From: Cellulomonas taurus
GTDB taxonomy: Bacteria > Actinomycetota > Actinomycetes > Actinomycetales > Cellulomonadaceae
Reading direction: 5' to 3'
DNA length: 64,000 bases
Assembly: GCF_012931845.1 (NCBI RefSeq)
Contig: NZ_CP051884.1
Span: 248,001 to 312,000, forward strand
Shown here: positions 32,970-41,636 of the stretch, piece after piece
How positions within the stretch are numbered: position 1 is the first letter of the stretch
Layout of the letters: each line of letters opens with the position of its first letter
Translations under genes and position numbers: made by a program
The notes under the pieces: generated by a model
What the model was told of the DNA's origin: nothing
Database searches by the model: none
What the model saw: only the letters and a program-made list of their open reading frames with translations

Positions 32970-33788
32970 TCAGGCCCGGCGCATGTAGGCCCGCACCGTC
33001 AGCGGCGCGAAGATCGCGACCACCACACCGGCGCCGAGCAGCGCCCAGCCGGCGTCGGCGGTCCACGCGCCGTCGATGGTCAGCGAGCGGGCGGCCGTCA
33101 CCAGGTGCGACACCGGGTTGACGTCCACGAAGGACTTCAGCCAGCCGGGCAGGGAGTCGGCGGGCACGAAGGCGTTCGACGCGAAGGTCAGCGGGAACAG
33201 CACGATCATCGAGATGCCCTGCACCGAGGACGCCGATCGCGCGATGACGCCGAAGAAAGCGAAGATCCAGCTCAACGACCAGCAGCTGAGGATCACCAGC
33301 AGCCCGGCCCCGACCACGCCGAGGAACCCGCCGTCCGGCCGCCAGCCGATGATCAGGCCCATCACGAAGGTCAGCGTGGTGGCGATCGCGTAGCGCACCG
33401 TGTCGGCCAGCAGCGCCCCGGACAGCGGCGCGATCCGGGCGATCGGCAACGAGCGGAACCGGTCGAACACGCCCTTGTCCATGTCCTCCCGCAGTTGGAC
33501 GCCGGTGACCACCGAGGTGGTGATGACGGTCTGGACCAGGATGCCGGGGATGAAGAACGGCAGGTAGGAGGCGACGTCACCGGCGATCGCGCCGCCGAAG
33601 ATGTAGGTGAACATCAGCGTGAAGATGATCGGCTGCACCGTCACGTCGAAGAGCTGCTCCGGGGTGCGCTTGATCTTCAGCAGCCCGCGCCAGGCCATCG
33701 TGAACGACTGCCGCACCGTGGTGAGCAACGGGACGTGGTTGGACGCCTGGGCGGCCAGGGCGGTGGGGTTCAGGGTGACGGCGCTCAT
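32970..33788 (-). CDS. ABC-2 type permease (DrrB-like)
   Basis: A 272-aa ABC-2 permease with six membrane helices; the DrrB-like motif FRSLPIARIAPLSGALLAD lies near the middle. It forms an exporter with the ATPase encoded upstream, whose stop overlaps its ATG by four bases. Daunorubicin-resistance-type pairs pump lipophilic compounds; the substrate here is unknown. Its end is only two bases from the convergent AfsR-like gene. Confidence 0.9.
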   Translation of the reverse strand: MSAVTLNPTALAAQASNHVPLLTTVRQSFTMAWRGLLKIKRTPEQLFDVTVQPIIFTLMFTYIFGGAIAGDVASYLPFFIPGILVQTVITTSVVTGVQLREDMDKGVFDRFRSLPIARIAPLSGALLADTVRYAIATTLTFVMGLIIGWRPDGGFLGVVGAGLLVILSCWSLSWIFAFFGVIARSASSVQGISMIVLFPLTFASNAFVPADSLPGWLKSFVDVNPVSHLVTAARSLTIDGAWTADAGWALLGAGVVVAIFAPLTVRAYMRRA

Positions 33789-34771
33789 GCCAGCACCTCC
33801 TCGGGAACGGCGGTGGTGTCGGCGCTCGCGGGCCGACCGGTCAGGGTGAGGAAGACCTCGTCGAGGGTGGGCTGCTGCACGGCCACGTCGGACAGGTGGA
33901 TACCGGCCGAGCGCAGCGCGACCAGCACCTCCCCGGCGGAATCGGCGGCGGGCACCGGAGCGGTCAGGTGGCCGTCCGGGGTGCGCACCGGCGCCACACC
34001 CAGCACGGCGCTCGCCAACCGGGTGGCCTCCGGCAGATCCGCCTCGTCGGCCAGGCCCAGGTGCAGCCGGGCGGTGCCCACCGACGCCTTCAGCTCCGGG
34101 CCGGTGCCCTCGGCCACCACGGTGCCGCGGTCGATCACCGCGATCCGCTCGGCCAGCTGGTCGGCCTCGTCCAGGTACTGGGTGGTCAGCACGACGGTCG
34201 AGCCGCCGTCGATCAGCCCGCGCACGGTGTCCCACATCTGCAGGCGGGTGCGCGGGTCCAGGCCGGTGGTCGGCTCGTCCAGGAAGATCAGCGGCGGCCG
34301 GGCGATCAGCGAGGCGGCCAGGTCCAGCCGCCGTCGCATGCCGCCGGAGAAGTTCTTCAGCGGCCGGGCCGCCGCCTCGGCCAGCCCGAACTCCTCCAGC
34401 AGTCCGGCGGCGATCCGCTGCGCGTCCCGGCGGGAGAGGCCGTGCAGCCGGGCGAAGAGCACCAGGTTCTCGGTGGCGGACAGGCCCTCGTCGACCGAGG
34501 CGTACTGGCCGGTGACGCCGATCAGTCGGCGCACCGCCTGCGGTTCGGACCGCACGTCCCGGCCGAAGACGGTGGCGGTGCCAGCATCCGGCTTCACCAG
34601 GGTGGCGAGCATGCGGATGGTGGTGGTCTTGCCGGCACCGTTCGGGCCGAGCACGCCGTAGACGGCGCCGGTCCGGATGTTCAGGTCGATGCCGTCGACC
34701 GCGCGGTTCTGGCCGAAGGTCTTCACCAGACCACGGGCCTGGACGGCCCAGGGGGCGTCAGTGGGGTTCAT
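33785..34771 (-). CDS. ABC exporter ATPase (DrrA-like)
   Basis: A 328-aa ATPase: Walker A GPNGAGKTT (about 40), signature NFSGGMRRRLD, Walker B LIFLDEPTTGLD, then a C-terminal DrrA extension with QPTLDEVFLTLTGR. The start at 34771 (MNPTDAP) is preferred over an in-frame ATG 87 bases upstream, which lies in the promoter region. Three TGTCA-type repeats sit upstream at 34806-34842. First gene of the operon. Confidence 0.9.
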   Translation of the reverse strand: MNPTDAPWAVQARGLVKTFGQNRAVDGIDLNIRTGAVYGVLGPNGAGKTTTIRMLATLVKPDAGTATVFGRDVRSEPQAVRRLIGVTGQYASVDEGLSATENLVLFARLHGLSRRDAQRIAAGLLEEFGLAEAAARPLKNFSGGMRRRLDLAASLIARPPLIFLDEPTTGLDPRTRLQMWDTVRGLIDGGSTVVLTTQYLDEADQLAERIAVIDRGTVVAEGTGPELKASVGTARLHLGLADEADLPEATRLASAVLGVAPVRTPDGHLTAPVPAADSAGEVLVALRSAGIHLSDVAVQQPTLDEVFLTLTGRPASADTTAVPEEVLA

Positions 34772-34805
34772 GGCGACGATCCTGCGCGGGGCCGCTGGCA
34801 CCGCA

Positions 34806-34842
34806 CTGACATCGCGCTGACAGGTGGTAGCACCCGGTGACA
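34806..34842. promoter_or_regulatory. CTGACA repeats between exporter operon and surface-protein gene
   Basis: CTGACA at 34806-34811 and 34817-34822 are exactly 11 bp apart; a third GTGACA is at 34837-34842. The 11-bp spacing is the geometry bound by AfsR/SARP-type activators, and such a regulator is encoded next to the operon's other end. Confidence 0.45.
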
Positions 34843-34934
34843 GCTCAGACTTCTGCACCCTCGGGCCGATAGGACTGTCGCGCCGATGGTCGGCGTCGTC
34901 GCCTGGTCGCGGCGTGCCCCATCAGGAGCTCTCC

Positions 34935-36737
34935 GTGGCACCCATCCTCTCCGGCCGTCGTGCCGGGCTGGTGCTCGCGCTGGCAGCGATTCTCGCGCCG
35001 CTCGGCATCGGCACAGCTCAGGCGGCGACCCCGCCGCCGGTCCAGGTCACCCAGTCACCGAGTGGTGCCGTCTTCACGCCGATCCCGGTCCAGTTCGCCT
35101 GCTCCGGACCCGGTGCGACCTCGCTCACCTGGCGGACATCGCAGGCGGAGACCGGCACCGTGACCATGTCCGACGGCGTCGTGGACGGCACCGCGTACTA
35201 CACCGCCAAGCCGACCTACAACTCCCGCGGTGGTCACTGGATCGAGGCGTTCTGCGTGGATGCCGGGGGTCCGTCCTCCACCTGGACGTACACCCCGGTC
35301 TCGGTGAACACCATCCCGAGCACCACGACGCTGAGCGTGACGCCACCGGCCTTCCCGGGCGACGCGATCACCGGCACCGTGACCACCACCGGCACGGCCG
35401 GACCGCAGTACGGCTTCTTCAGCGTGTACGTCGACGGCGTGCCGAAGACCTTCACCCAGGCCGTCGGGTCGACCCCGTTCCGGATCACCGGCACCTTCCC
35501 GGCCAGCGTCAGCGTCTACGGCGCGTTCACCAGCACCGGTGAGATCTACCAGGACTCGCAGTCGGCACCGCAGACCGTGCTGATCCCGCAGGAGCCGGTC
35601 AAGGTGCAGCCGACCGTCACGGTGCAGGTGCCCGCCACCGCCTACGCGAACTCGACCTTCCCTGCCACCGCCACCGTCACCGGCAGCGCCGGTGGCCCGG
35701 TGCCCACCGGTGAGGTGGAGTTCCGGTACAGCGAGGGCGCGTCCCTCGGCCGGGTGCCGTTGGTGAACGGCGTCGCGACCGCCGACCTCGGGCTGGGCTT
35801 CACCGGCACCGTCGACATCTACGCCACCTACTTCGGCGACGAGCACTACACCGACCGCAGCTCGGCCCGGCAGTACGTCACCCTCAGCCCGGTGCCGACG
35901 CCGATCGTCACGGTTGACGCCCCGAAGACCGGCACCAGTGACAAGGGCGTCACCGCCACCGTCACCGTCGCCGCCCCGGACAGCTCGCTACCCACCCCGG
36001 GCGGTGGGGTGCAGCTGCTCGTGGTCAAGCCCGGCACCGGCCTGGTGGCCGACGCCGGCGGGGTGCTGGCCAACGGCGTCATCACCCTGTCCACCGGCCC
36101 GCTGCCGGTCGGCGAGTACACCCTGCTGGCGCACTACTCGGGCGGCGGTGACCACCCGTACCAGCAGACCGACTCCGCCGAGCAGAGCCTGGTGATCAGC
36201 GCCCCGGTCGTGGAGACGCCCACCCCCGGGACCCCGACCCCGGGCACCCCGGAGACGCCGAAGCCCGAGACGCCCACCCCGGCGACCCCGGTTCCCGCCA
36301 CCCCCATCCCCTCGACCCCGGTCGTCACCCCGGCACCGGTGATCCCGGTGGTCACCACCGACAAGGCGCTGGCGCAGGCGGGCGCCCGGGTCACGCTGCG
36401 CGCCGAGGGCTTCGTCCCCGGCGAGACGGTGCGCTTCGTGCTGCACTCGGAGCCGGTGTTCCTTGGGACCGCGGTGGCCGACGCGAACGGGGTCGCCACC
36501 CTGGTCGTGGCCCTGCCGGACGGTGTCCCGGCCGGTCAGCACCACGTGGTCGCGACCGGAGTCGACTCCGGCCGGGTCGCTGAGGTGCCGATCCTGGTCG
36601 CCGACCCGCGCGGCACCGGGGCGCGGCTCGCCACCACCGGCACCGACCCGGCGGCGCTGACCGGACTGGTCGCGGCCCTGCTGGTCGCCGGTGCCGGACT
36701 GCTGGTGGTCGCGCGGGTGCGTCGCCGCGCCGCCTGA
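34935..36737 (+). CDS. LAxTG-anchored surface protein with Ig-like repeats
   Basis: A 600-aa cell-wall protein. A Sec signal peptide (about 1-30, hydrophobic ALAAILAPLGIG, cleavage after TAQA) leads to at least three Ig-like beta domains (100-430). A Pro/Thr-rich stalk (about 425-470) and another Ig-like domain follow. The sorting signal RLATTGTDP (about 563-571) precedes a membrane helix and an RVRRRAA tail. LAxTG is recognised by class E sortases of actinobacteria. GTG 34935 has AGGAG six bases upstream; in-frame extension to 34824 would not give a signal peptide. Confidence 0.85.
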   Translation: MAPILSGRRAGLVLALAAILAPLGIGTAQAATPPPVQVTQSPSGAVFTPIPVQFACSGPGATSLTWRTSQAETGTVTMSDGVVDGTAYYTAKPTYNSRGGHWIEAFCVDAGGPSSTWTYTPVSVNTIPSTTTLSVTPPAFPGDAITGTVTTTGTAGPQYGFFSVYVDGVPKTFTQAVGSTPFRITGTFPASVSVYGAFTSTGEIYQDSQSAPQTVLIPQEPVKVQPTVTVQVPATAYANSTFPATATVTGSAGGPVPTGEVEFRYSEGASLGRVPLVNGVATADLGLGFTGTVDIYATYFGDEHYTDRSSARQYVTLSPVPTPIVTVDAPKTGTSDKGVTATVTVAAPDSSLPTPGGGVQLLVVKPGTGLVADAGGVLANGVITLSTGPLPVGEYTLLAHYSGGGDHPYQQTDSAEQSLVISAPVVETPTPGTPTPGTPETPKPETPTPATPVPATPIPSTPVVTPAPVIPVVTTDKALAQAGARVTLRAEGFVPGETVRFVLHSEPVFLGTAVADANGVATLVVALPDGVPAGQHHVVATGVDSGRVAEVPILVADPRGTGARLATTGTDPAALTGLVAALLVAGAGLLVVARVRRRAA

Positions 36738-36751
36738 TCGCCGCCTGATCG
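36730..36751. repeat. 11-bp tandem duplication at the surface-protein stop codon
   Basis: CCGCCTGATCG occurs twice in a row (36730-36740, 36741-36751); the first copy contains the TGA stop. Confidence 0.8.
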
Positions 36752-36775
36752 CCGGGTCATCGCCCGCACGACGGC

Positions 36776-36815
36776 CGACGCCGCCCGTTCCCGGTTCCGG
36801 GGGCGGGCGGCGTCG
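36776..36815 (+). terminator. Terminator after the LAxTG protein gene
   Basis: CGACGCCGCCCG (36776-36787) pairs perfectly with CGGGCGGCGTCG (36804-36815). Confidence 0.75.
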
Positions 36816-36940
36816 TCGTGTGGCACGTGGGCGGACGCCCCGCGGTCCCCGCAGCCGTGGTCGGGGTGGGTGTCGTCGTGCGGGCGTCGGCCGGATGGCG
36901 GACACTCGTCGGCGTCGATGTCGCCGCCCGGGGAGCGCCC

Positions 36941-37411
36941 ATGTCCGTCACACCGTTCCTGTGGTTCCACGCCCACGCCGAGGACGCCGCGGCGTTCTAC
37001 GTCACGCTGTTCCCCCAGTCCCGCATCCGGCACACGGTGATGACGAACAGTGCGATCCCCGGTGACGACGACGGGGTGCTCACCGTGGACTTCGAGCTGG
37101 ACGGGCAGCGGATCATCGCGATGAACGGCGGCCCCGCCTTCACCCTGGACGAGGCGTTCTCGCTGTCGGTCGAGGTGGACGGCCAGGAGGAGGTCGACCG
37201 GCTCTGGGACGCTCTGACCGCCGACGGGGGCGAGCCGAGCCGGTGCGGTTGGTTGCGGGACCGGTTCGGACTGTCCTGGCAGATCATCCCGCGCGAGTTG
37301 CACCAGCTGATGGCCGATCCGGACCCGGAACGGGCGTCCCGCGCCGCCGCCGCGATGATGACGATGGGCAAGATCGACGTCGCCGCGCTGCGGGCGGCGG
37401 CGGACGGGTAG
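36941..37411 (+). CDS. VOC-superfamily protein (PhnB-like)
   Basis: A 156-aa protein of the glyoxalase/VOC fold, PhnB/3-demethylubiquinone-methyltransferase-like branch. It opens with TPFLWFHAHAEDAAAFYVTL and ends with DRFGLSWQIIP, both typical. Substrate unknown. ATG 36941 has GGGGAG five bases upstream; an in-frame extension overlaps the terminator hairpin of the previous gene. The next gene starts 24 bases downstream but has its own leaderless promoter. Confidence 0.88.
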   Translation: MSVTPFLWFHAHAEDAAAFYVTLFPQSRIRHTVMTNSAIPGDDDGVLTVDFELDGQRIIAMNGGPAFTLDEAFSLSVEVDGQEEVDRLWDALTADGGEPSRCGWLRDRFGLSWQIIPRELHQLMADPDPERASRAAAAMMTMGKIDVAALRAAADG

Positions 37412-37435
37412 GTGCGCCCGGCCTACCCTGGTCCG

Positions 37436-37888
37436 GTGACTCAGCCCCGCCGCGGCCGCGTGACCATGCAGGTCCGCTGGTCCGATGTCGATCTGTTCGC
37501 CCATGTGAACAACGCCGCCTACCTGCGCTTCCTGGACGACGCGCGCTTCGCGCTGTTCCCGAGCATGGGGGTGGACCCGGCGGGTCGCCCGACCGATTCG
37601 ATGCTGGTCGTGGTCAAACACGAGATCGACTACCTGGCGCCCCTCGCGTTCCGGCCGGAGCCGGTGGCGGTGGAGGTCTGGGTGCCGCGGATCGGCACGT
37701 CGTCGGTGGACTTCGCCTACGAGATCGTGGACGAGCCGTCCGACCCGGACCGCACCGTCTACCTGCGTGCCCGGTCCCGGATGGTGCAGCTGGACCGGCT
37801 GACCCTGGCCCCTCGGGCGTTCAGCGACACCGAGCGCGCCGTCTTCGAGCGCTTCCCGGGGGAGGGGCCCGACCTGCACGCCTGGTGA
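37436..37888 (+). CDS. Hotdog-fold acyl-CoA thioesterase
   Basis: A 150-aa 4-hydroxybenzoyl-CoA thioesterase-like protein. The catalytic-type Asp is in VRWSDVDLFAHVNNAAYL (about 14-31), the segment that also holds the HxNN hotdog helix. Such enzymes release CoA from acyl thioesters. The GTG at 37436 is preferred over one 24 bases upstream: TACCCT lies at 37424-37429, six bases before it, a leaderless start. Confidence 0.88.
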   Translation: MTQPRRGRVTMQVRWSDVDLFAHVNNAAYLRFLDDARFALFPSMGVDPAGRPTDSMLVVVKHEIDYLAPLAFRPEPVAVEVWVPRIGTSSVDFAYEIVDEPSDPDRTVYLRARSRMVQLDRLTLAPRAFSDTERAVFERFPGEGPDLHAW

Positions 37889-38112
37889 GGGTCGACCACT
37901 CAGCTTCCCCGGCACCACCTAGCAAAACCGGCCACTGACCCTCAAATCGGACACCGCCACCACCTATTTCGGCCGGGAACGGCCACTCCCCGGTGGCAAC
38001 GTTCGAAGGGTCCGAGGGCCGGTGCCCGCCCACCGCCCTCGGACTCCAGCCATAGGGGCAGTGGCTGGCGCACCCCGCGTCCGCACTCCCTCGGACGTCG
38101 GAAGGCACATTG
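37889..38112 (+). promoter_or_regulatory. Leader and promoter region of the second LAxTG gene
   Basis: A 224-bp spacer without a gene. CCACCTA occurs at 37915-37921 and 37960-37966, the same heptamer doubled upstream of the LuxR ATPase gene. The region is somewhat AT-richer than average, as expected of a regulated promoter. Confidence 0.5.
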
Positions 38113-39417
38113 ATGAAGATCCAGACCCTGCACCGCCTGCGCCTCGGTAGCGCGCTGATCGCCACGATGCTGGTCACGCCGCTCGGAGCCGGTGTGGCGA
38201 GCGCCGCGGCCGTCGAGCCGGACCCGACGGTCGCCGTGACCGCGTCGGACGAGGCCGGTGCATCGGAGGTCACCGCGTCCGAGACGGCCCCGGTCGAGTC
38301 CGAGGCCGCGCCGGCCACCGAGAGCGACGACGCCGGCTCCGCGTCGGACGACCCCACGGAGGTCACCGAACCGGCTGGCGAGGCCACCGCCGATGACGCC
38401 CCGGCCGACCCGAGCACCGGTGACGTCACCAGCACCGAGGACCCGGCCGCCGAGGCGACCGTCCCGACCGGGGCCACCGCACCGACCGGGACCACGACAC
38501 CGCGCGCCGCCGCGATCCCGGAGGGCGTGCTGATCACCAGCCTCGCCGTCGACGCCACCGTGTCGCCGGTGCAGCAGCCGTGGAATACGCGGGGGGCCTA
38601 CGCCGCCACGCTCACCGTGCACGATGTGGTCGGCACCGGCAGCGACACCCTGAGCTACGCCGGGCTGGTCGCGGACAGCGCCTTCACCCTCAGCGTCAAC
38701 GGCGGCACCCCGACCGCCGTCCAGCCCGCCACCGACGGCACCGTCCCGGTGACCGGGATCGTCGAGGGGACGAACTACCTGGTGCTGAACGTCCAGTACG
38801 CGAACCCGGAGGCGCCCGCGGTGACGGCGGCGGCGAGCTACTACGTCGAGCTCAGGGTGCTCACCCAGGCGGAGACCGTCGACCTGGTGCGCGAGGACAC
38901 GGCGTCCACCGGGGTGAACGAGGGCACCCGGTACCAGGGGGAGCAGGTCACCGTGGTGGCGCCGGCCGGGACCTACACCCCGGGCGAGGTCCTGACGGTG
39001 ACGGTCTACGACGAGAACGACGTCGCGGTGGACACCGTGACCGCCGTCGCCGCCGCGGACGGTTCGCTGTCGGTGACCTACTCGGTGCCGCCGACCATGA
39101 CCCCGGGCGACTACCTGCTGTACCTGAGCGACGCGGCGGGTCAGCCGGCCGGCTCGTACATCCTGCACGTGCTGGAGCGGGTCGCGGAGCCGGTCACGCC
39201 GGTGGACAACACCGTCACCGCCACCGACACCACCCAGCAGGTGAAGACCGACCCGGCGGTGTCGACGGTGCGTTCCGCCGCGCTGGCCGACCGGCTGGCC
39301 ACCACCGGCTCGGACTCCTCCGCCGCGCTGTGGGCCGCCGGTGGTCTGGCGGCTGCCGGTGCGGTGCTGGCCGGTGGTGCGGCGATGCTGCGCCGTCGTC
39401 GGTCCGTGGACTCGTGA
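38113..39417 (+). CDS. LAxTG-anchored acidic surface protein
   Basis: A 434-aa cell-wall protein. Signal peptide about 1-31 (LIATMLVTPLGAGVASA), then about 100 residues extremely rich in Glu, Thr, Ala and Ser (a low-complexity stalk) and two beta domains (about 140-230 and 260-350). The sorting signal RLATTGSDS (about 394-402) is followed by a membrane helix and RRRRS. ATG 38113 has GGAAGG eight bases upstream. It shares LATTG with the surface protein at 34935, so both are likely substrates of one class E sortase outside this window. Confidence 0.85.
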   Translation: MKIQTLHRLRLGSALIATMLVTPLGAGVASAAAVEPDPTVAVTASDEAGASEVTASETAPVESEAAPATESDDAGSASDDPTEVTEPAGEATADDAPADPSTGDVTSTEDPAAEATVPTGATAPTGTTTPRAAAIPEGVLITSLAVDATVSPVQQPWNTRGAYAATLTVHDVVGTGSDTLSYAGLVADSAFTLSVNGGTPTAVQPATDGTVPVTGIVEGTNYLVLNVQYANPEAPAVTAAASYYVELRVLTQAETVDLVREDTASTGVNEGTRYQGEQVTVVAPAGTYTPGEVLTVTVYDENDVAVDTVTAVAAADGSLSVTYSVPPTMTPGDYLLYLSDAAGQPAGSYILHVLERVAEPVTPVDNTVTATDTTQQVKTDPAVSTVRSAALADRLATTGSDSSAALWAAGGLAAAGAVLAGGAAMLRRRRSVDS

Positions 39418-39433
39418 ACCGACATCCCTGACC

Positions 39434-39470
39434 GCGAGGCCCGGAGGTTCCGCCGACCTCCGGGCCTCGC
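39434..39470. terminator. Bidirectional terminator
   Basis: GCGAGGCCCGGAGGT (39434-39448) pairs perfectly with ACCTCCGGGCCTCGC (39456-39470), between convergent genes. Confidence 0.8.
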
Positions 39471-39476
39471 GACGGG

Positions 39477-40331
39477 TCAGAGCGTGATGCCCAGGACGGC
39501 GGCGATGGTGCTGACCACGCCGCCGCGCTGGTTCGACGGCACCACGTAGGCGGCCGCCGCGCGGACATCGGGGTGGGCGTTGTCCATCGCGCAGGACCAC
39601 CGGGCCGCGGCCAGCATCCCGAGGTCGTTCCGGTAGTCGCCGAAGGCCATCGTGTGCTCCGGTCCGATGCCCAGATCGCGCTGCACCCGCCGCAGCGCCA
39701 CCCCCTTGTCGGCCTCCGGGCTCATCAGATCCAGCCAGTGATGACCGGAGACCAGCACCCGCACGGGCCCGTCCAGATCGGCGAACACCGGGGCGGTCCG
39801 GTGCTCCACCGACCCGGCGTCGTGCACGGCGACCTTGAGCGGCACGTCGTCGATCGCGGTCAGGTCCGGCACCTGGGTGACCACGGTGTAGTGCTTGCGG
39901 ACCTGCGTGGCGAACTCGCCCTCGAAGTGCTCGACATAGGCCGAACGGGTGCCCGACACCACCACCCCAACGGGTAGACCTGCGGCCGCCAGCTCCCGGG
40001 TGTGGGCGACGGCGCGCGGCACGATGCCCTCCGGCAGGGCGGTGGTGGACAGCACCTGGTCGCCCCGTCCGACGTAGGCGCCGTTCTCCGCGATGCACAC
40101 GTAGTCGTCGGCCCGTTCACCCAGCTGAGCGCGGATGTTCGCGAACTGCCGCCCGCTGGCCGGGCAGAAGGCGATGCCCCGCCGGTCCAGCTCGGTCAGC
40201 AGCCCCCAGATGCCGTCCGGCATGCGTCCCGCGTCGTCCAGCAAGGACCCGTCCATATCGGTCGCGATGAGCCGAATCCGGTCGATGTCGGGCAGAGTGG
40301 GCGGCACGATGACCGGAGCGGGTGTCGACAT
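39477..40331 (-). CDS. HAD-superfamily phosphatase, Cof type
   Basis: A 284-aa HAD hydrolase of the Cof/IIB branch. Motif I is ATDMDGSLLD (about 23-32), motif II PASGRQ, motif III the Lys in PLKVAV or ADKGVAL, motif IV FGDYRNDLGML. These enzymes dephosphorylate sugar phosphates, flavin or other small phosphates. ATG 40331; no clear operon partner. Confidence 0.9.
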   Translation of the reverse strand: MSTPAPVIVPPTLPDIDRIRLIATDMDGSLLDDAGRMPDGIWGLLTELDRRGIAFCPASGRQFANIRAQLGERADDYVCIAENGAYVGRGDQVLSTTALPEGIVPRAVAHTRELAAAGLPVGVVVSGTRSAYVEHFEGEFATQVRKHYTVVTQVPDLTAIDDVPLKVAVHDAGSVEHRTAPVFADLDGPVRVLVSGHHWLDLMSPEADKGVALRRVQRDLGIGPEHTMAFGDYRNDLGMLAAARWSCAMDNAHPDVRAAAAYVVPSNQRGGVVSTIAAVLGITL

Positions 40332-40394
40332 GCCGACATCCTCTCAAGCCACCGCCGACCGATCGGTCGGCTCCGATCACCACAGGGGATCTTC

Positions 40395-41162
40395 ATGCGA
40401 CTCCACCGCGGCCTCACCGCCGTCGCCCTGGGCGCCGTCACTGCGCTCGCGCTCACCGCCTGTTCCGGCGACGATTCGGCCCCGGCCGCGGACTCGCGCA
40501 CCACCGCCGCCGCCGACGCACCGACCGCGGTCGTCGAGGAGGAGACCACCGGCCTGACCCCGGAGAACTTCGCTCAGCGCACCGTCGCGGCGCTGGTCAA
40601 GGCGGAGACCATGTCGATGGGCATGGAGATGGCGGCCGAGGGGCAGACCGTCACCATGACCGGCCAGGTCCGGATGACCAAGTCCACGATGGACATGACG
40701 GTCGACTACGACATGCTCGGCATGACCTTCGACATGATCATGATCGACGGCAAGGTCTACATGGGCACCGGCGGCCAGTACCAGGAGATGTCGCCGCAGG
40801 AGATGGGCGCCGACTCGGTGGACGAGCTGATGGCCCAGACCGACGCCCGCGCCCAGATCGAGAGCCTCAAGGGCGCCATCGTGTCGGTGGAGCCGCAGGG
40901 CGAGGAGGAGATCGAGGGGATCCCGACCACGCACTACCTGGTCACCGTCGACCCGACCAAGCTCACCAACGTCGACCCGGCCGCGGCCGCCGCGATGGGT
41001 GACTCCTTCGGCTACGACTACTGGCTGGACGAGGCGGACCGCACGGTGCGGATGGCCTACGCCGTGCAGGGCGTGGACGCGTCGATCACCTACTCGAACT
41101 TCGGCGAGCCGGTGGAGATCACCGCTCCGGACCCGAGCACGCTGACCACCGGCCTGTTCTGA
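40395..41162 (+). CDS. Met-rich lipoprotein, LppX/LolA-like fold
   Basis: A 255-aa lipoprotein: signal with lipobox LTAC (Cys23), an acidic/Thr linker, then a domain with the antiparallel-sheet pattern of LppX/LprG/LolA-like proteins, which bind lipids in a hydrophobic cavity. Residues about 72-118 are remarkably rich in Met at alternate positions (MSMGMEMAAEG, MTKSTMDMTVDYDMLGMTFD). These could line the cavity or bind Cu(I). ATG 40395 has an AGGGGAT site five to six bases upstream. Ends in a strong terminator. Confidence 0.8.
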   Translation: MRLHRGLTAVALGAVTALALTACSGDDSAPAADSRTTAAADAPTAVVEEETTGLTPENFAQRTVAALVKAETMSMGMEMAAEGQTVTMTGQVRMTKSTMDMTVDYDMLGMTFDMIMIDGKVYMGTGGQYQEMSPQEMGADSVDELMAQTDARAQIESLKGAIVSVEPQGEEEIEGIPTTHYLVTVDPTKLTNVDPAAAAAMGDSFGYDYWLDEADRTVRMAYAVQGVDASITYSNFGEPVEITAPDPSTLTTGLF

Positions 41163-41170
41163 GCCGACCG

Positions 41171-41213
41171 ACGAGGGCGACGGATCCGCTGACGGCGGGT
41201 CCGTCGCCCTCGT
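41171..41213. terminator. Bidirectional terminator
   Basis: ACGAGGGCGACGGA (41171-41184) pairs perfectly with TCCGTCGCCCTCGT (41200-41213), between convergent genes. Confidence 0.8.
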
Positions 41214-41216
41214 CGT

Positions 41217-41477
41217 TCACGGGGTCAGGAGGTCGTGCAACATCGCGGACACCGCATCGCGATGCTTGCGGCCGTTCAGCGCCGCGCCCCCGGAGTGGGT
41301 GAGCCGGACCGAGCCCCGCCAGACGGCATCGGCCAGCACCAGGGCCGCGTCATGCTCGTGGACCCAGGTCTCGAGTTGGGCACGGTTCATCGGACTGCTG
41401 AACAGCGCCGCCAGCAGTTCGCCGTAGACCACCGCGCGGCGCGCCTCCTCCTGGACCTGTCGACGGGCATGCGGCAT
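41217..41477 (-). CDS. Small helical protein of unknown function
   Basis: An 86-aa, probably all-helical protein with a charged start (MPHARRQVQEEARRAV) and a Trp/His-containing middle. I do not recognise the family. Support for a real gene: GGAGG exactly nine bases before the ATG, typical codon use, and a bidirectional terminator placed right after its stop. It lies downstream of the Sir2 gene on the same strand with a 159-bp gap. Confidence 0.65.
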   Translation of the reverse strand: MPHARRQVQEEARRAVVYGELLAALFSSPMNRAQLETWVHEHDAALVLADAVWRGSVRLTHSGGAALNGRKHRDAVSAMLHDLLTP

Positions 41478-41636
41478 GGGGACGGACCTCCGGCATCGAG
41501 GGGGCCCGGACTGTCCGAGCCGTCCTGGCCAGCGTCGACGCCCGGTCGGAGGTCCGACGGCGCGGTCCCGTGCTCCCGGTGGTCCACGTCGGTGGAACCA
41601 CGGCCCCGGGCGCCCGCGCCGGGGTGGCGGCGCGGA

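Noticed and set aside
28370-34771. Secondary-metabolite gene cluster around the AfsR-like regulator and DrrAB exporter
   Set aside because: No synthase or tailoring enzyme occurs within 10 kb on either side.
34806-34842. Insertion-sequence end
   Set aside because: No transposase or matching inverted repeat; short direct repeats at a divergent promoter fit an operator better.
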